From positions 17,997,693-18,061,692 of the forward strand of contig OW203743.1 of the NCBI GenBank assembly GCA_934045075.1: a stretch of DNA of 64,000 nucleotides, written 5' to 3'. The position numbers and the translations under genes are program-made. The stretch's first letter is position 1, and each line of letters begins with the position of its first letter. Origin of the DNA: Yponomeuta sedellus. Lineage: Eukaryota; Arthropoda; Insecta; Lepidoptera; Yponomeutidae. This document shows, in pieces, positions 27,872 through 37,429 of this stretch. The notes below the pieces were generated by a model. The model made no database searches and was not told the DNA's origin. It was given only the letters and a program-made list of their open reading frames with translations.

Positions 27872-30400
27872 ATGGATGCGGCCGCGGCGCCTGGCGCCGA
27901 TCTGTCGGCTGCCGGCGCCGCTATGGCGGGAGACGGCGAGGCGTCTGGCGGCGGCGCTCGAACTACCCACGAGGGAAAAAAACCAACTCGCGGTAAGTTG
28001 TGGGTGGTGGCAGCGAGGAAGCGAGGCCGCTCCACTGAGTCGGATGGGTCGTGGGACTCTGAGCCAGATGGCGAGGAGGAGACGGCTTTGCTCCCAAAGG
28101 TGTCCCGCGTAGGGACGCGCGGCGGTGTCGCCGCAAGGGCCCGTGGCAGAACGGCGAAGCGCGGCGGCGCCCGTAGAACGGCTGGTGAGGCGAAGGAGGC
28201 CGCCCGCGAAGAGCAGAAGCTCTGCGCGCAGGCAGAGGTGGCGAGCCTTACGGCTCAGTACTATCGTCGGTCGACATCGCCGCGTGCCTCGACGTCAGCG
28301 GCGTTCGCGGGGGGCGTCGTACCGGTGGGGGAACTTGTGGCTCAGATAAACTCGGCTATTCTTTACATAGCTGAAGTGGGCCGCAAGTCCAAAAATATAA
28401 AGGGCGAGCTGCTTGGTGGCCTGAAGAAGGCTACGGCGGCGATCGGGGACGCTGTTGCGGAACTGAGTGTCCGCACGGCTACCGCCGAGACCCGCCGTGT
28501 CTCCGAGGAGAACGCCCGCCTCCGCGCTAGGGTCGACGAGCTGGAGAAGGCGAGCCGTGCCCCTGTTGTGGCACCCGTGCAGGCTGCCGCCGCCACTGTT
28601 CGCGCTTTGCCTGCTGCTGCTGCCGCTGTTCGTGCCTCGCCGGCTGCCGCCGCGGCGCGTGTGCCGCCGGCGGCTGACTCCGGGCGTGTACGGCTGCCGG
28701 CCGTTGCCGGATCGGCGCGAGCACCGGCGACTGCTGCGGCACGTGTGACCCACGGGTCGCCGGCCGCGACGGCGCGTGGGCCGCCGGCCGCCACGGCGCG
28801 TGGGCCGCCGGCCGTCGCGGTGCGTGTGCCGCCGGCGGTCGCGATGCGTGGGCCGCCGGCCGCTATGGTGCGTGGGCCGCCGGCCGCTACGGTGCGTGGG
28901 CCGCCGGCCGTCACGGTGCGTGTGCCGCCGGCCGTAACGGTGCGTGGGCCGCCGGTCGTCTCTGTGCGAGGTCCGCCGGCGGCCGCGGTACGCGGGCCGC
29001 CGCTCGCCGCCGTGCGCGGGTCAACGCCCGCCGCGGTGCGCGGGTCGCCAGCCGCCGTGGTGCGTGCCGCGCCGGCCCCCGGCGCCGGCGTGCGCGCTAC
29101 GGTGTCGGCGGCTGCTGCTCGGGTGGCGGCGGCACGTGTTGCTACACGCGGCACATATGCGGGTGCGGTGGCTGGCGGACGTGTTAGCTGCTCGCCCGCT
29201 TCTGCCAGCGGGCGTGCGGTAGGCGCGCACGGCGACTTGCCCGCGACGGCGACGAGTGTGAGGGAGGACGCGGCGACCGCCCGCTCGCCACCCGCCGCTT
29301 GTGTGGATGATGAGACGAACGACGTCGACGTCGAGGTGATCGACGACACGCCGACTGCTGCCTCGCCCGCGGACTGGGTGGTGCACGAGACACCCGCCCG
29401 CCGTCGCCGGCGTCGTAGGACGATGGCGGCGCGTCGGGTACCCGACGGCGAGCTGTCGGGGCCCGCCTCTGCGTCCGTCCCGCTCGCGGGACCGGTGACG
29501 GCGGTGGCTCGTGGGACCGCGGGGACGCCACCCACGCCGGGCCAGCTGGCCGCGCGCAAGCTGCGTCTGCCGCGTTCTGCTGCAGTTGTTATTACGCTGC
29601 AGCCGGAGGCGATGGAAGCGGGCATGACGTATGCGCAGGTGATTTCGGAAGCGAGGTCAAAAATTGACATCGCTTCGCTTGAAATCACCTCGCTGCGGTT
29701 CAAGCGATCGGTCACCGGGGCGCGGGTGCTGGAGGTGGCGGGGGCGGGTGCCGCGAGTGCTACCAAGGCGGACGCGCTGGCCCGAAAACTGGAGGAGGTT
29801 CTCGGCTCGCAGACTGCGAGAGTTTCGAGGCCGATCAAGTCCGCAGAACTGCGGGTGTTCGGCCTCGACGATTCCGTCACAGCGGACGAGGTGACCGCTG
29901 CGGTGGCTCGCTCGGGTGAATGTGAACGGGGGGCGGTAAAGTGCGGTGAGGTGCGCCCTGGCGCGACCGGCGCTTGCGCAGCTTGGGTGCGCTGCCCCGT
30001 GTCTGCGGCGAAGAAGGTCCTCGCGGCGGGCCGCCTCTCAGTCGGATGGGGCATGGCCCGAGTAGAGCTGCTGACGGCGCGCCCACTGCGCTGCTACAGG
30101 TGCTTGGAGCCTGGCCACACGCGTGCGCTATGCCCGTCGACGGAGGACCGCAGTGATCTGTGTTATCGCTGCGGTGAGCCCGGCCACAAGGCCGGCGCCT
30201 GCCACGCCACGCCGCGCTGCACCCTGTGCGCGGCGGCGGGTAGGCCTTCTGAGCACACGTGCGGCAGCAAAGCCTGCCCTGCACCGAGGAGAGCGCCGGC
30301 GGTGAGTCTGGGCCCACAGGCCCCTCCCCAGCCACAGCGCCAGCCGACCCCCGGTGCAGGGGCGGCTACTGCGGAGGCTGACATGGACACTGCCGCGTAA
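27872..30400 (+). CDS. Family C ORF1 (copy 1): gag-like protein with repeat region
   Basis: An 842-residue protein, Ala- and Arg-rich. It has a basic N-terminus, a possible coiled coil near residues 205-230 (RVSEENARLRARVDELEKA) and a repeat region at about 295-400 of 8-residue units such as VRGPPAAT. The conserved gag segment SAAVVITLQPEAMEAGMTY starts near residue 570. Three CCHC knuckles at about 740-795 are CYRCLEPGHTRALC, CYRCGEPGHKAGAC and CTLCAAAGRPSEHTCGSKAC. The TAA stop is directly followed by the ORF2 ATG (TAAATG), so both ORFs share a frame with one stop between them. Confidence 0.9.
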   Translation: MDAAAAPGADLSAAGAAMAGDGEASGGGARTTHEGKKPTRGKLWVVAARKRGRSTESDGSWDSEPDGEEETALLPKVSRVGTRGGVAARARGRTAKRGGARRTAGEAKEAAREEQKLCAQAEVASLTAQYYRRSTSPRASTSAAFAGGVVPVGELVAQINSAILYIAEVGRKSKNIKGELLGGLKKATAAIGDAVAELSVRTATAETRRVSEENARLRARVDELEKASRAPVVAPVQAAAATVRALPAAAAAVRASPAAAAARVPPAADSGRVRLPAVAGSARAPATAAARVTHGSPAATARGPPAATARGPPAVAVRVPPAVAMRGPPAAMVRGPPAATVRGPPAVTVRVPPAVTVRGPPVVSVRGPPAAAVRGPPLAAVRGSTPAAVRGSPAAVVRAAPAPGAGVRATVSAAAARVAAARVATRGTYAGAVAGGRVSCSPASASGRAVGAHGDLPATATSVREDAATARSPPAACVDDETNDVDVEVIDDTPTAASPADWVVHETPARRRRRRRTMAARRVPDGELSGPASASVPLAGPVTAVARGTAGTPPTPGQLAARKLRLPRSAAVVITLQPEAMEAGMTYAQVISEARSKIDIASLEITSLRFKRSVTGARVLEVAGAGAASATKADALARKLEEVLGSQTARVSRPIKSAELRVFGLDDSVTADEVTAAVARSGECERGAVKCGEVRPGATGACAAWVRCPVSAAKKVLAAGRLSVGWGMARVELLTARPLRCYRCLEPGHTRALCPSTEDRSDLCYRCGEPGHKAGACHATPRCTLCAAAGRPSEHTCGSKACPAPRRAPAVSLGPQAPPQPQRQPTPGAGAATAEADMDTAA
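28750..29080 (+). repeat. 24-bp minisatellite coding for Pro-rich repeats
   Basis: About a dozen units of the type GTGCGTGGGCCGCCGGCCGC (24-bp period), in frame within ORF1. Copy 2 has the same array at 35779-36109. Confidence 0.8.
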
Positions 30401-33400
30401 ATGGCCACGTGCAGATTCCTGCAGGCCAATCTGAACCATTGCGCGAGAGCACAGGACTTGCTGATCCAGAGCCTTGCGCAGTGGCAGATACACGTGGCGG
30501 TTGTCGCTGAGCCTTACCGGGTTCCGGCGCACGCCGGCTGGGCGGGTGACGACGACGGCACTGTCGCATTGGTCGTGAGGACGGGCGCTGGGGCACCACC
30601 GTTGGAGCGGCTGTCGAAGGGGCGCGGGTGGGTCGCGGGGGAGGTTGATGGCACGATGATCGTCGCCGTGTACTTCTCTCCGAACGGCTCACTTGCGCAG
30701 TTCGAGCGATACCTCCGCCAGCTCGAAGTGTTGGTGGCCGGGCGCCGTCCTCGCCACGTACTCGTCGCTGGGGACCTCAACGCCAAGTCACCGATGTGGG
30801 AGTCCACGGTGACAAACGCGCGAGGCAGGGAGGCGGAGGACTGGGCCGTTGCGGGAGGATACACGGCACTGAACAGGGGAGGGGTGCACACTTGTGTACG
30901 ACACGAGGGAGGATCGGTCGTGGACGTCACGTTTGCGACACACTCCCTTGCGCGCCGCGTCACGGGTTGGGAAGTCTTGGAGGAGGTAGAAACTCTGTCG
31001 GACCACCGATACATTCGGTTCGATGTGACGGCCCTCTCTACGGCTCCGACCGACCTGTGGCACCCTCTGCCGGGAGAGCCCCCGCGCTGGGCTGTCAAAC
31101 AGCTGGACAGGGAGCTGCTGCACGAGGCTGCCGAGGTTGAGGCCTGGGTCAAGGGCTCCGCCGCCAGCCCCGAGGATATAGACGTTTCGGCCGAGGTTGA
31201 GTGGCTTCGTGGGGCGCTAACGCGAGCCTGTGACGTCGCGATGCCCCGTCTTCGGCCTGGTGCCCCCTTTCGCCGCGTGCACTGGTGGTCATCGGAGATC
31301 GCGGAACTGCGGCTCGCCTGCGTGCGCGCTAGGCGTGCACACGCCCGCAGCCGCCGGCGGCGACTCCGCGATCCCGAGGAGGAGGACCGCCTGCTTGCGG
31401 CATACAGGGAGAGCAAGACTGCTCTGTCGACAGCCATTGCGGCGGCAAAGGACGCCGGATTTGCAGAAATGCTGGCCTCCCTTGACGCAGACCCGTGGGG
31501 CCGTCCGTACCGAATGGTGCGAGACAAGCTCCGCCCGTTTGCGCCGCCGCTCACCCGGAGCATGAGGCCGGAGACGGTGGACACTGTGGTCGCCGGCCTA
31601 TTTCCACCCGCGAATGGACTTTCGCCTCCCCCGATGGGACTACCGGATGGGACGGCCGAAACCGAAGCGCCGGAAGTGACGGCGGCAGAGCTCGGTGCCG
31701 CTATGCAGCGCCTTCGCGGCCGCAGAAAGGCCCCGGGCTTGGACGGGATCCCGGGGCGCGCGTTGATCATCGCCCTGGACCCTCTGGAGGAGAGGTTCAG
31801 GGCCTTGCTCACCGCGTGCCTCGTGCGGGGCCAGTTTCCCCAGCCGTGGAAGGTGGGTAAACTTGTCCTGCTGAGGAAGGAGGGCCGACCGGCGGACTTG
31901 CCATCAGGCTACCGCCCGCTCGTTCTCTTGGATGAGGTGGGGAAGCTGTTCGAGCGCATCCTGGTGGCCCGACTCGTGCGGCACATGGAGACGGTGGGGC
32001 CGGACCTTTCCGAGGCCCAATTTGGATTCCGGCACTTCCGGTCCACCGTCGACGCGATCCGCAGAGTGAAGGGGATGGCGGAGGAGGCGCTGGCGGGACG
32101 CGATATGTTACTCGCTGTTTCGCTCGACATAGCGAACGCGTTTAACACCCTCCCCTGGGCCTGCATTGAGGAGGCGCTCCGGTACCACGGCTTCCCGGAG
32201 CACATGCGCCGCATCATCGGAGCTTACCTCTCCGAGAGGGAGATCCGGTATCCGGCGCGGGACGAGTGGGCGGCGAAACCCATGTCACGCGGCGTTCCGC
32301 AGGGCTCGGCCCTTGGCCCTACGCTGTGGAACATCGGCTTCGACTGGGTGCTGCGGGGTGCGCTACCGGAGGGGGCCGGCGTGACCTGCTATGCGGATGA
32401 TACGCTGGTCACCTCCCGCGGCGCTAACTTTAGCGAAGCGGCCGCGCTCGCTACCGCGAGTGTAGAGGAGGTGCTTCAGCGCATCCGAGGACTGGGGCTG
32501 GAGGTGGCGCTCCACAAATGCGAGGCCCTGTGCATTCATAGGCCGCGGAGGGGGCCGCCGAATGGGGCTCGAGTGACGGTGGATGGGGTGGGGATCGATG
32601 TCGGGTCGGCCATGCGCTACCTCGGCATCGTTCTGGACTCGCGTCTGACGTTTTGCGAGCACTTCCGACGGCTCGCGCCGCGACTCATGGCCGCGTGCAG
32701 TGCCCTCGGCCGCCTGCTGCCGAACGTCGGTGGGCCGAATGCGGCTTGCCGGCGGCTTTACGCGCTGGTGGTGCGGTCGATGGCGCTGTACGGAGCACCC
32801 GTGTGGGAGGACTCCCTGGGGCGGGCGAACAGGGCCCTGCTGCACCGTCCGCAGAGGGCTATTTGCCTGCGAATGGTGCACGGCTACCGCACCGTCTCTT
32901 ACGAGGCGGCGTGTGTGCTGGCCGCTTGCCTGCCCTGGGAGATGGATGCACGTGTGCTCACGCTGGTGTACGACCGCGTCGCCGAGTGCCGGGCCGCGGG
33001 GGAGCCCCCGTCGAGGGAGGAGATGCTGCGTTGGCGCATGCGAGCTCGCAGACGTCTGCTCATCAGATGGCTGCGCGCACTCGAGGAGCCTACGGCGGGC
33101 CACGACACTATCGCCGCGGTGAGGCCGGTTCTCGAGCGTTGGCTGACGAGGAGGCACGGAGTCCTCTCCTTCCACCTTACGCAGCTCCTCTCGGGGCACG
33201 GTTGCTTCGGGAGATATCTGTGGAGGGTGGCGGGAGCGGAACCCACACCCGAGTGCCACCACTGCGGTCACGACGAGGACACGGCACATCACACGTTGGT
33301 GGAGTGCCCGGCGTGGGCGGACGAGAGGGCGGCGCTGACTGTCGTGATAGGGGTGGACCTGTCGCTGCCGGCCGTCGTGCGCTCGATGGTCGACAGCGAG

Positions 33401-33559
33401 GTAGCTTGGCGGGCCGTCCAGGCCTTCGCTGAGGCAGTCATGACTGCTAAAGAGGAGGCTGAGGGGCAGCGCGAGCGTGACCCCGAGGCACGGCGCGGAA
33501 GGCGGGAGCGCAGAAGGCGCAGAGCGGGTGTCGGTCAGAGGGTGCAAGACCCGGGGTAG
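30401..33559 (+). CDS. Family C ORF2 (copy 1): endonuclease-reverse transcriptase
   Basis: A 1,052-residue enzyme. Endonuclease motifs are LQANLNHC, VVAEPY, AGDLNAKS and LSDHRYIRF. The reverse transcriptase has LLRKEGRP, SGYRPLVLLDEVGKLFE, QFGFRHFRSTVDAI, SLDIANAFNTLPW, RGVPQGSALGPTLWN and CYADDTLV near residue 663. The C-terminal CCHC is CHHC...HTLVEC. Intact. The stop TAG lies in the loop of an 8-bp hairpin (GCAAGACC/GGTCTTGC, about 33543-33565), which may affect termination or mark the start of the 3' UTR. Confidence 0.93.
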   Translation: MATCRFLQANLNHCARAQDLLIQSLAQWQIHVAVVAEPYRVPAHAGWAGDDDGTVALVVRTGAGAPPLERLSKGRGWVAGEVDGTMIVAVYFSPNGSLAQFERYLRQLEVLVAGRRPRHVLVAGDLNAKSPMWESTVTNARGREAEDWAVAGGYTALNRGGVHTCVRHEGGSVVDVTFATHSLARRVTGWEVLEEVETLSDHRYIRFDVTALSTAPTDLWHPLPGEPPRWAVKQLDRELLHEAAEVEAWVKGSAASPEDIDVSAEVEWLRGALTRACDVAMPRLRPGAPFRRVHWWSSEIAELRLACVRARRAHARSRRRRLRDPEEEDRLLAAYRESKTALSTAIAAAKDAGFAEMLASLDADPWGRPYRMVRDKLRPFAPPLTRSMRPETVDTVVAGLFPPANGLSPPPMGLPDGTAETEAPEVTAAELGAAMQRLRGRRKAPGLDGIPGRALIIALDPLEERFRALLTACLVRGQFPQPWKVGKLVLLRKEGRPADLPSGYRPLVLLDEVGKLFERILVARLVRHMETVGPDLSEAQFGFRHFRSTVDAIRRVKGMAEEALAGRDMLLAVSLDIANAFNTLPWACIEEALRYHGFPEHMRRIIGAYLSEREIRYPARDEWAAKPMSRGVPQGSALGPTLWNIGFDWVLRGALPEGAGVTCYADDTLVTSRGANFSEAAALATASVEEVLQRIRGLGLEVALHKCEALCIHRPRRGPPNGARVTVDGVGIDVGSAMRYLGIVLDSRLTFCEHFRRLAPRLMAACSALGRLLPNVGGPNAACRRLYALVVRSMALYGAPVWEDSLGRANRALLHRPQRAICLRMVHGYRTVSYEAACVLAACLPWEMDARVLTLVYDRVAECRAAGEPPSREEMLRWRMRARRRLLIRWLRALEEPTAGHDTIAAVRPVLERWLTRRHGVLSFHLTQLLSGHGCFGRYLWRVAGAEPTPECHHCGHDEDTAHHTLVECPAWADERAALTVVIGVDLSLPAVVRSMVDSEVAWRAVQAFAEAVMTAKEEAEGQRERDPEARRGRRERRRRRAGVGQRVQDPG

Positions 33560-34647
33560 GTCTTGCGCCTGAATGACGAAGTGTCGGTCGGCGCCGTGTC
33601 TAGTGTCCCTGACACGGCGGTCGGCAAGATAGAGGGATGAAAGTGATTTCATGAATGAGGATTAATTTATGGGGCGGCGGGCACCAGCCGCGCCGCCCGC
33701 GCACGCGAGGAGTGCGTGAGTAAATGTGATGGATGAACGGTGCAGAGGTCGTGCTGAATCTGGAGTTGTGATCTGGGTAGCATGACCGGCACATAAGACG
33801 AGGAGAGGGATGGCGCTCAGGTCGTGCCTGCTGGCTGGCGCGGAGCGCTCGTCACTGACCTGCGACCCGCGTCTAGTACGGTACGATCAGCGACAGAAGA
33901 AGAATGAATGGCTCGTTATACATGCCGGACCGCGGGCCGGGCGTTACCACGCGCTTGCCCCGCGATCCGAATGGTGTGCCGAGCAGATATACCAGGTGAT
34001 GGATGAGTGGTGCTCGGATCGTGCTAGATCGACGTGGAGCGGGCGCCACCACACGTGCGACCCACGATCGTAACTGGTGCGACCGTCACATAAGACGAGG
34101 AGAGGGATGGCGCTCAGATCGTGCCTTCCGGCTGGCGCGGAGCGCTCGTCACTGACCTGCGACCCGCGTCTAGTACGGTACGATCAGTGACAGAAGATGA
34201 ATGAATGGCTCGTTATACATGCCAGACCGCGGGCCGGGCGTCACCACGCGCTTGCCCCGCGATCGGAATGGTGTGCCGAGCAGAAATACAAGGTGATGGA
34301 AGAGTGGTGCTAGGTACGTGCTAGATCGACGTGGAGCGGGCGCCACCACACGTGCGACCCACGATCGTAACTGGTGCGACCAGCACAACAAACAAGATAT
34401 GATGGATGCTATGATGAAGAGAATGGGGGTAGCGGAGCGCCTATGGCTCCTCCACCGCTACCCTATGCGGAAACGCAAAAGGTGGGGACGGGGTCGCCAG
34501 CCGAGTTGCGGAGGTGTCTTTGCGAATCACGTAGCTCGGTGTGAATGGCGAGAGACGGAACACCGGAGGGGTTTTAGTGGGTGCAAGCCCCACATAACCC
34601 GGCGTTTTCCCCGAGACGCCGGGTATCTGTCAGAGATTTCCCCTCCG
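33560..34647 (+). promoter_or_regulatory. Family C 3' UTR (copy 1): duplicated 297-bp block and terminal fold
   Basis: A hairpin CGCCGTGTC/GACACGGCG lies near 33592-33622. A block of about 297 bp is present twice, about 33784-34080 and 34081-34377 (CATAAGACGAGGAGAGG recurs at exactly 297 bp), followed by a short third start. The terminal fold is 34564-34647: closing stem CGGAGGGG/CCCCTCCG, hairpin 1 GTGGG/CCCAC, hairpin 2 ACCCGGCGT/ACGCCGGGT (9 bp) and hairpin 3 ATCT/AGAT. Confidence 0.75.
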
Positions 34648-34708
<61 letters not shown>

Positions 34709-34710
<2 letters not shown>

Positions 34711-34728
34711 TTAGGTTAGGTTAGGTTA
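34709..34728. repeat. Telomeric repeat tract
   Basis: Four units between family C copies 1 and 2. Confidence 0.95.
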
Positions 34729-34900
34729 GTCTGCGTCGGTACGCCATTGCGAGTAGATGTGTGCGCTGTTCGCTACTTTGCAAATAAGTACCCGCAGCAA
34801 TTGCTTTTGTTTATTTATTAGTAAATAAAAGTGTGAAGTGCCTGCATACGTGTGCATCTGCGTTTGGCCTGTGCGTGCGTAGTGCACGTTATAAGCTACG

Positions 34901-37429
34901 ATGGATGCGGCCGCGGCGCCTGGCGCCGATCTGTCGGCTGCCGGCGCCGCTATGGCGGGAGACGGCGAGGCGTCTGGCGGCGGCGCTCGAACTACCCACG
35001 AGGGAAAAAAACCAACTCGCGGTAAGTTGTGGGTGGTGGCAGCGAGGAAGCGAGGCCGCTCCACTGAGTCGGATGGGTCGTGGGACTCTGAGCCAGATGG
35101 CGAGGAGGAGACGGCTTTGCTCCCAAAGGTGTCCCGCGTAGGGACGCGCGGCGGTGTCGCCGCAAGGGCCCGTGGCAGAACGGCGAAGCGCGGCGGCGCC
35201 CGTAGAACGGCTGGTGAGGCGAAGGAGGCCGCCCGCGAAGAGCAGAAGCTCTGCGCGCAGGCAGAGGTGGCGAGCCTTACGGCTCAGTACTATCGTCGGT
35301 CGACATCGCCGCGTGCCTCGACGTCAGCGGCGTTCGCGGGGGGCGTCGTACCGGTGGGGGAACTTGTGGCTCAGATAAACTCGGCTATTCTATACATAGC
35401 TGAAGTGGGCCGCAAGTCCAAAAATATAAAGGGCGAGCTGCTTGGTGGCCTGAAGAAGGCTACGGCGGCGATCGGGGACGCTGTTGCGGAACTGAGTGTC
35501 CGCACGGCTACCGCCGAGACCCGCCGTGTCTCCGAGGAGAACGCCCGCCTCCGCGCTAGGGTCGACGAGCTGGAGAAGGCGAGCCGTGCCCCTGTTGTGG
35601 CACCCGTGCAGGCTGCCGCCGCCACTGTTCGCGCTTTGCCTGCTGCTGCTGCCGCTGTTCGTGCCTCGCCGGCTGCCGCCGCGGCGCGTGTGCCGCCGGC
35701 GGCTGACTCCGGGCGTGTACGGCTGCCGGCCGTTGCCGGATCGGCGCGAGCACCGGCGACTGCTGCGGCACGTGTGACCCACGGGTCGCCGGCCGCGACG
35801 GCGCGTGGGCCGCCGGCCGCCACGGCGCGTGGGCCGCCGGCCGTCGCGGTGCGTGTGCCGCCGGCGGTCGCGATGCGTGGGCCGCCGGCCGCTATGGTGC
35901 GTGGGCCGCCGGCCGCTACGGTGCGTGGGCCGCCGGCCGTCACGGTGCGTGTGCCGCCGGCCGTAACGGTGCGTGGGCCGCCGGTCGTCTCTGTGCGAGG
36001 TCCGCCGGCGGCCGCGGTACGCGGGCCGCCGCTCGCCGCCGTGCGCGGGTCAACGCCCGCCGCGGTGCGCGGGTCGCCAGCCGCCGTGGTGCGTGCCGCG
36101 CCGGCCCCCGGCGCCGGCGTGCGCGCTACGGTGTCGGCGGCTGCTGCTCGGGTGGCGGCGGCACGTGTTGCTACACGCGGCACATATGCGGGTGCGGTGG
36201 CTGGCGGACGTGTTAGCTGCTCGCCCGCTTCTGCCAGCGGGCGTGCGGTAGGCGCGCACGGCGACTTGCCCGCGACGGCGACGAGTGTGAGGGAGGACGC
36301 GGCGACCGCCCGCTCGCCACCCGCCGCTTGTGTGGATGATGAGACGAACGACGTCGACGTCGAGGTGATCGACGACACGCCGACTGCTGCCTCGCCCGCG
36401 GACTGGGTGGTGCACGAGGCACCCGCCCGCCGTCGCCGGCGTCGTAGGACGATGGCGGCGCGTCGGGTACCCGACGGCGAGCTGTCGGGGCCCGCCTCTG
36501 CGTCCGTCCCGCTCGCGGGACCAGTGACGGCGGTGGCTCGTGGGACCGCGGGGACGCCACCCACGCAGGGCCAGCTGGCCGCGCGCAAGCTGCGTCTGCC
36601 GCGTTCTGCTGCAGTTGTTATTACGCTGCAGCCGGAGGCGATGGAAGCGGGCATGACGTATGCGCAGGTGATTTCGGAAGCGAGGTCAAAAATTGACATC
36701 GCTTCGCTTGAAATCACCTCGCTGCGGTTCAAGCGATCGGTCACCGGGGCGCGGGTGCTGGAGGTGGCGGGGGCGGGTGCCGCGAGTGCTACCAAGGCGG
36801 ACGCGCTGGCCCGAAAACTGGAGGAGGTTCTCGGCTCGCAGACTGCGAGAGTTTCGAGGCCGATCAAGTCCGCAGAACTGCGGGTGTTCGGCCTCGACGA
36901 TTCCGTCACAGCGGACGAGGTGACCGCTGCGGTGGCTCGCTCGGGTGAATGTGAACGGGGGGCGGTAAAGTGCGGTGAGGTGCGCCCTGGCGCGACCGGC
37001 GCTTGCGCAGCTTGGGTGCGCTGCCCCGTGTCTGCGGCGAAGAAGGTCCTCGCGGCGGGCCGCCTCTCAGTCGGATGGGGCATGGCCCGAGTAGAGCTGC
37101 TGACGGCGCGCCCACTGCGCTGCTACAGGTGCTTGGAGCCTGGCCACACGCGTGCGCTATGCCCGTCGACGGAGGACCGCAGTGATCTGTGTTATCGCTG
37201 CGGTGAGCCCGGCCACAAGGCCGGCGCCTGCCACGCCACGCCGCGCTGCACCCTGTGCGCGGCGGCGGGTAGGCCTTCTGAGCACACGTGCGGCAGCAAA
37301 GCCTGCCCTGCACCGAGGAGAGCGCCGGCGGCGAGTCTGGGCCCACAAGCCCCTCCCCAGCCACAGCGCCAGCCGACCCCCGGTGCAGGGGCGGCTACTG
37401 CGGAGGCTGACATGGACACTGCCGCGTAA
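34901..37429 (+). CDS. Family C ORF1 (copy 2)
   Basis: 842 residues, same domains as copy 1 (coiled coil, 8-residue Pro repeats, three CCHC knuckles). It differs by a few residues, for example Thr to Ala in VVHEAPARR and Pro to Gln in PPTQGQ. It ends TAAATG into ORF2. Intact. Confidence 0.9.
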   Translation: MDAAAAPGADLSAAGAAMAGDGEASGGGARTTHEGKKPTRGKLWVVAARKRGRSTESDGSWDSEPDGEEETALLPKVSRVGTRGGVAARARGRTAKRGGARRTAGEAKEAAREEQKLCAQAEVASLTAQYYRRSTSPRASTSAAFAGGVVPVGELVAQINSAILYIAEVGRKSKNIKGELLGGLKKATAAIGDAVAELSVRTATAETRRVSEENARLRARVDELEKASRAPVVAPVQAAAATVRALPAAAAAVRASPAAAAARVPPAADSGRVRLPAVAGSARAPATAAARVTHGSPAATARGPPAATARGPPAVAVRVPPAVAMRGPPAAMVRGPPAATVRGPPAVTVRVPPAVTVRGPPVVSVRGPPAAAVRGPPLAAVRGSTPAAVRGSPAAVVRAAPAPGAGVRATVSAAAARVAAARVATRGTYAGAVAGGRVSCSPASASGRAVGAHGDLPATATSVREDAATARSPPAACVDDETNDVDVEVIDDTPTAASPADWVVHEAPARRRRRRRTMAARRVPDGELSGPASASVPLAGPVTAVARGTAGTPPTQGQLAARKLRLPRSAAVVITLQPEAMEAGMTYAQVISEARSKIDIASLEITSLRFKRSVTGARVLEVAGAGAASATKADALARKLEEVLGSQTARVSRPIKSAELRVFGLDDSVTADEVTAAVARSGECERGAVKCGEVRPGATGACAAWVRCPVSAAKKVLAAGRLSVGWGMARVELLTARPLRCYRCLEPGHTRALCPSTEDRSDLCYRCGEPGHKAGACHATPRCTLCAAAGRPSEHTCGSKACPAPRRAPAASLGPQAPPQPQRQPTPGAGAATAEADMDTAA

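Larger units (their letters stand above)
27700..34708 (+). mobile_element. Family C LINE, copy 1: full-length, both ORFs open
   Basis: An R1-clade LINE: 5' UTR 27700-27871, ORF1 27872-30400, ORF2 30401-33559, a 1.1-kb 3' UTR and poly(A) 34648-34708 followed by GGTTAGG. It is nearly identical to copy 2, 7,029 bp downstream. Both ORFs are intact, so the family is probably young and may be active. Confidence 0.92.

Noticed and set aside
28363..30054. Long antisense frames opposite ORF1/ORF2 of families A, B and C (up to 570 codons)
   Set aside because: They mirror GC-biased codon use on the sense strand, have repetitive Ala/Arg/Thr-rich products and no domains.
33788..34600. Small frames in the family C 3' UTR (60-130 codons) repeated in each copy
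   Set aside because: They lie downstream of ORF2, run into the poly(A) tract and differ between the two 297-bp blocks; no domain is seen.
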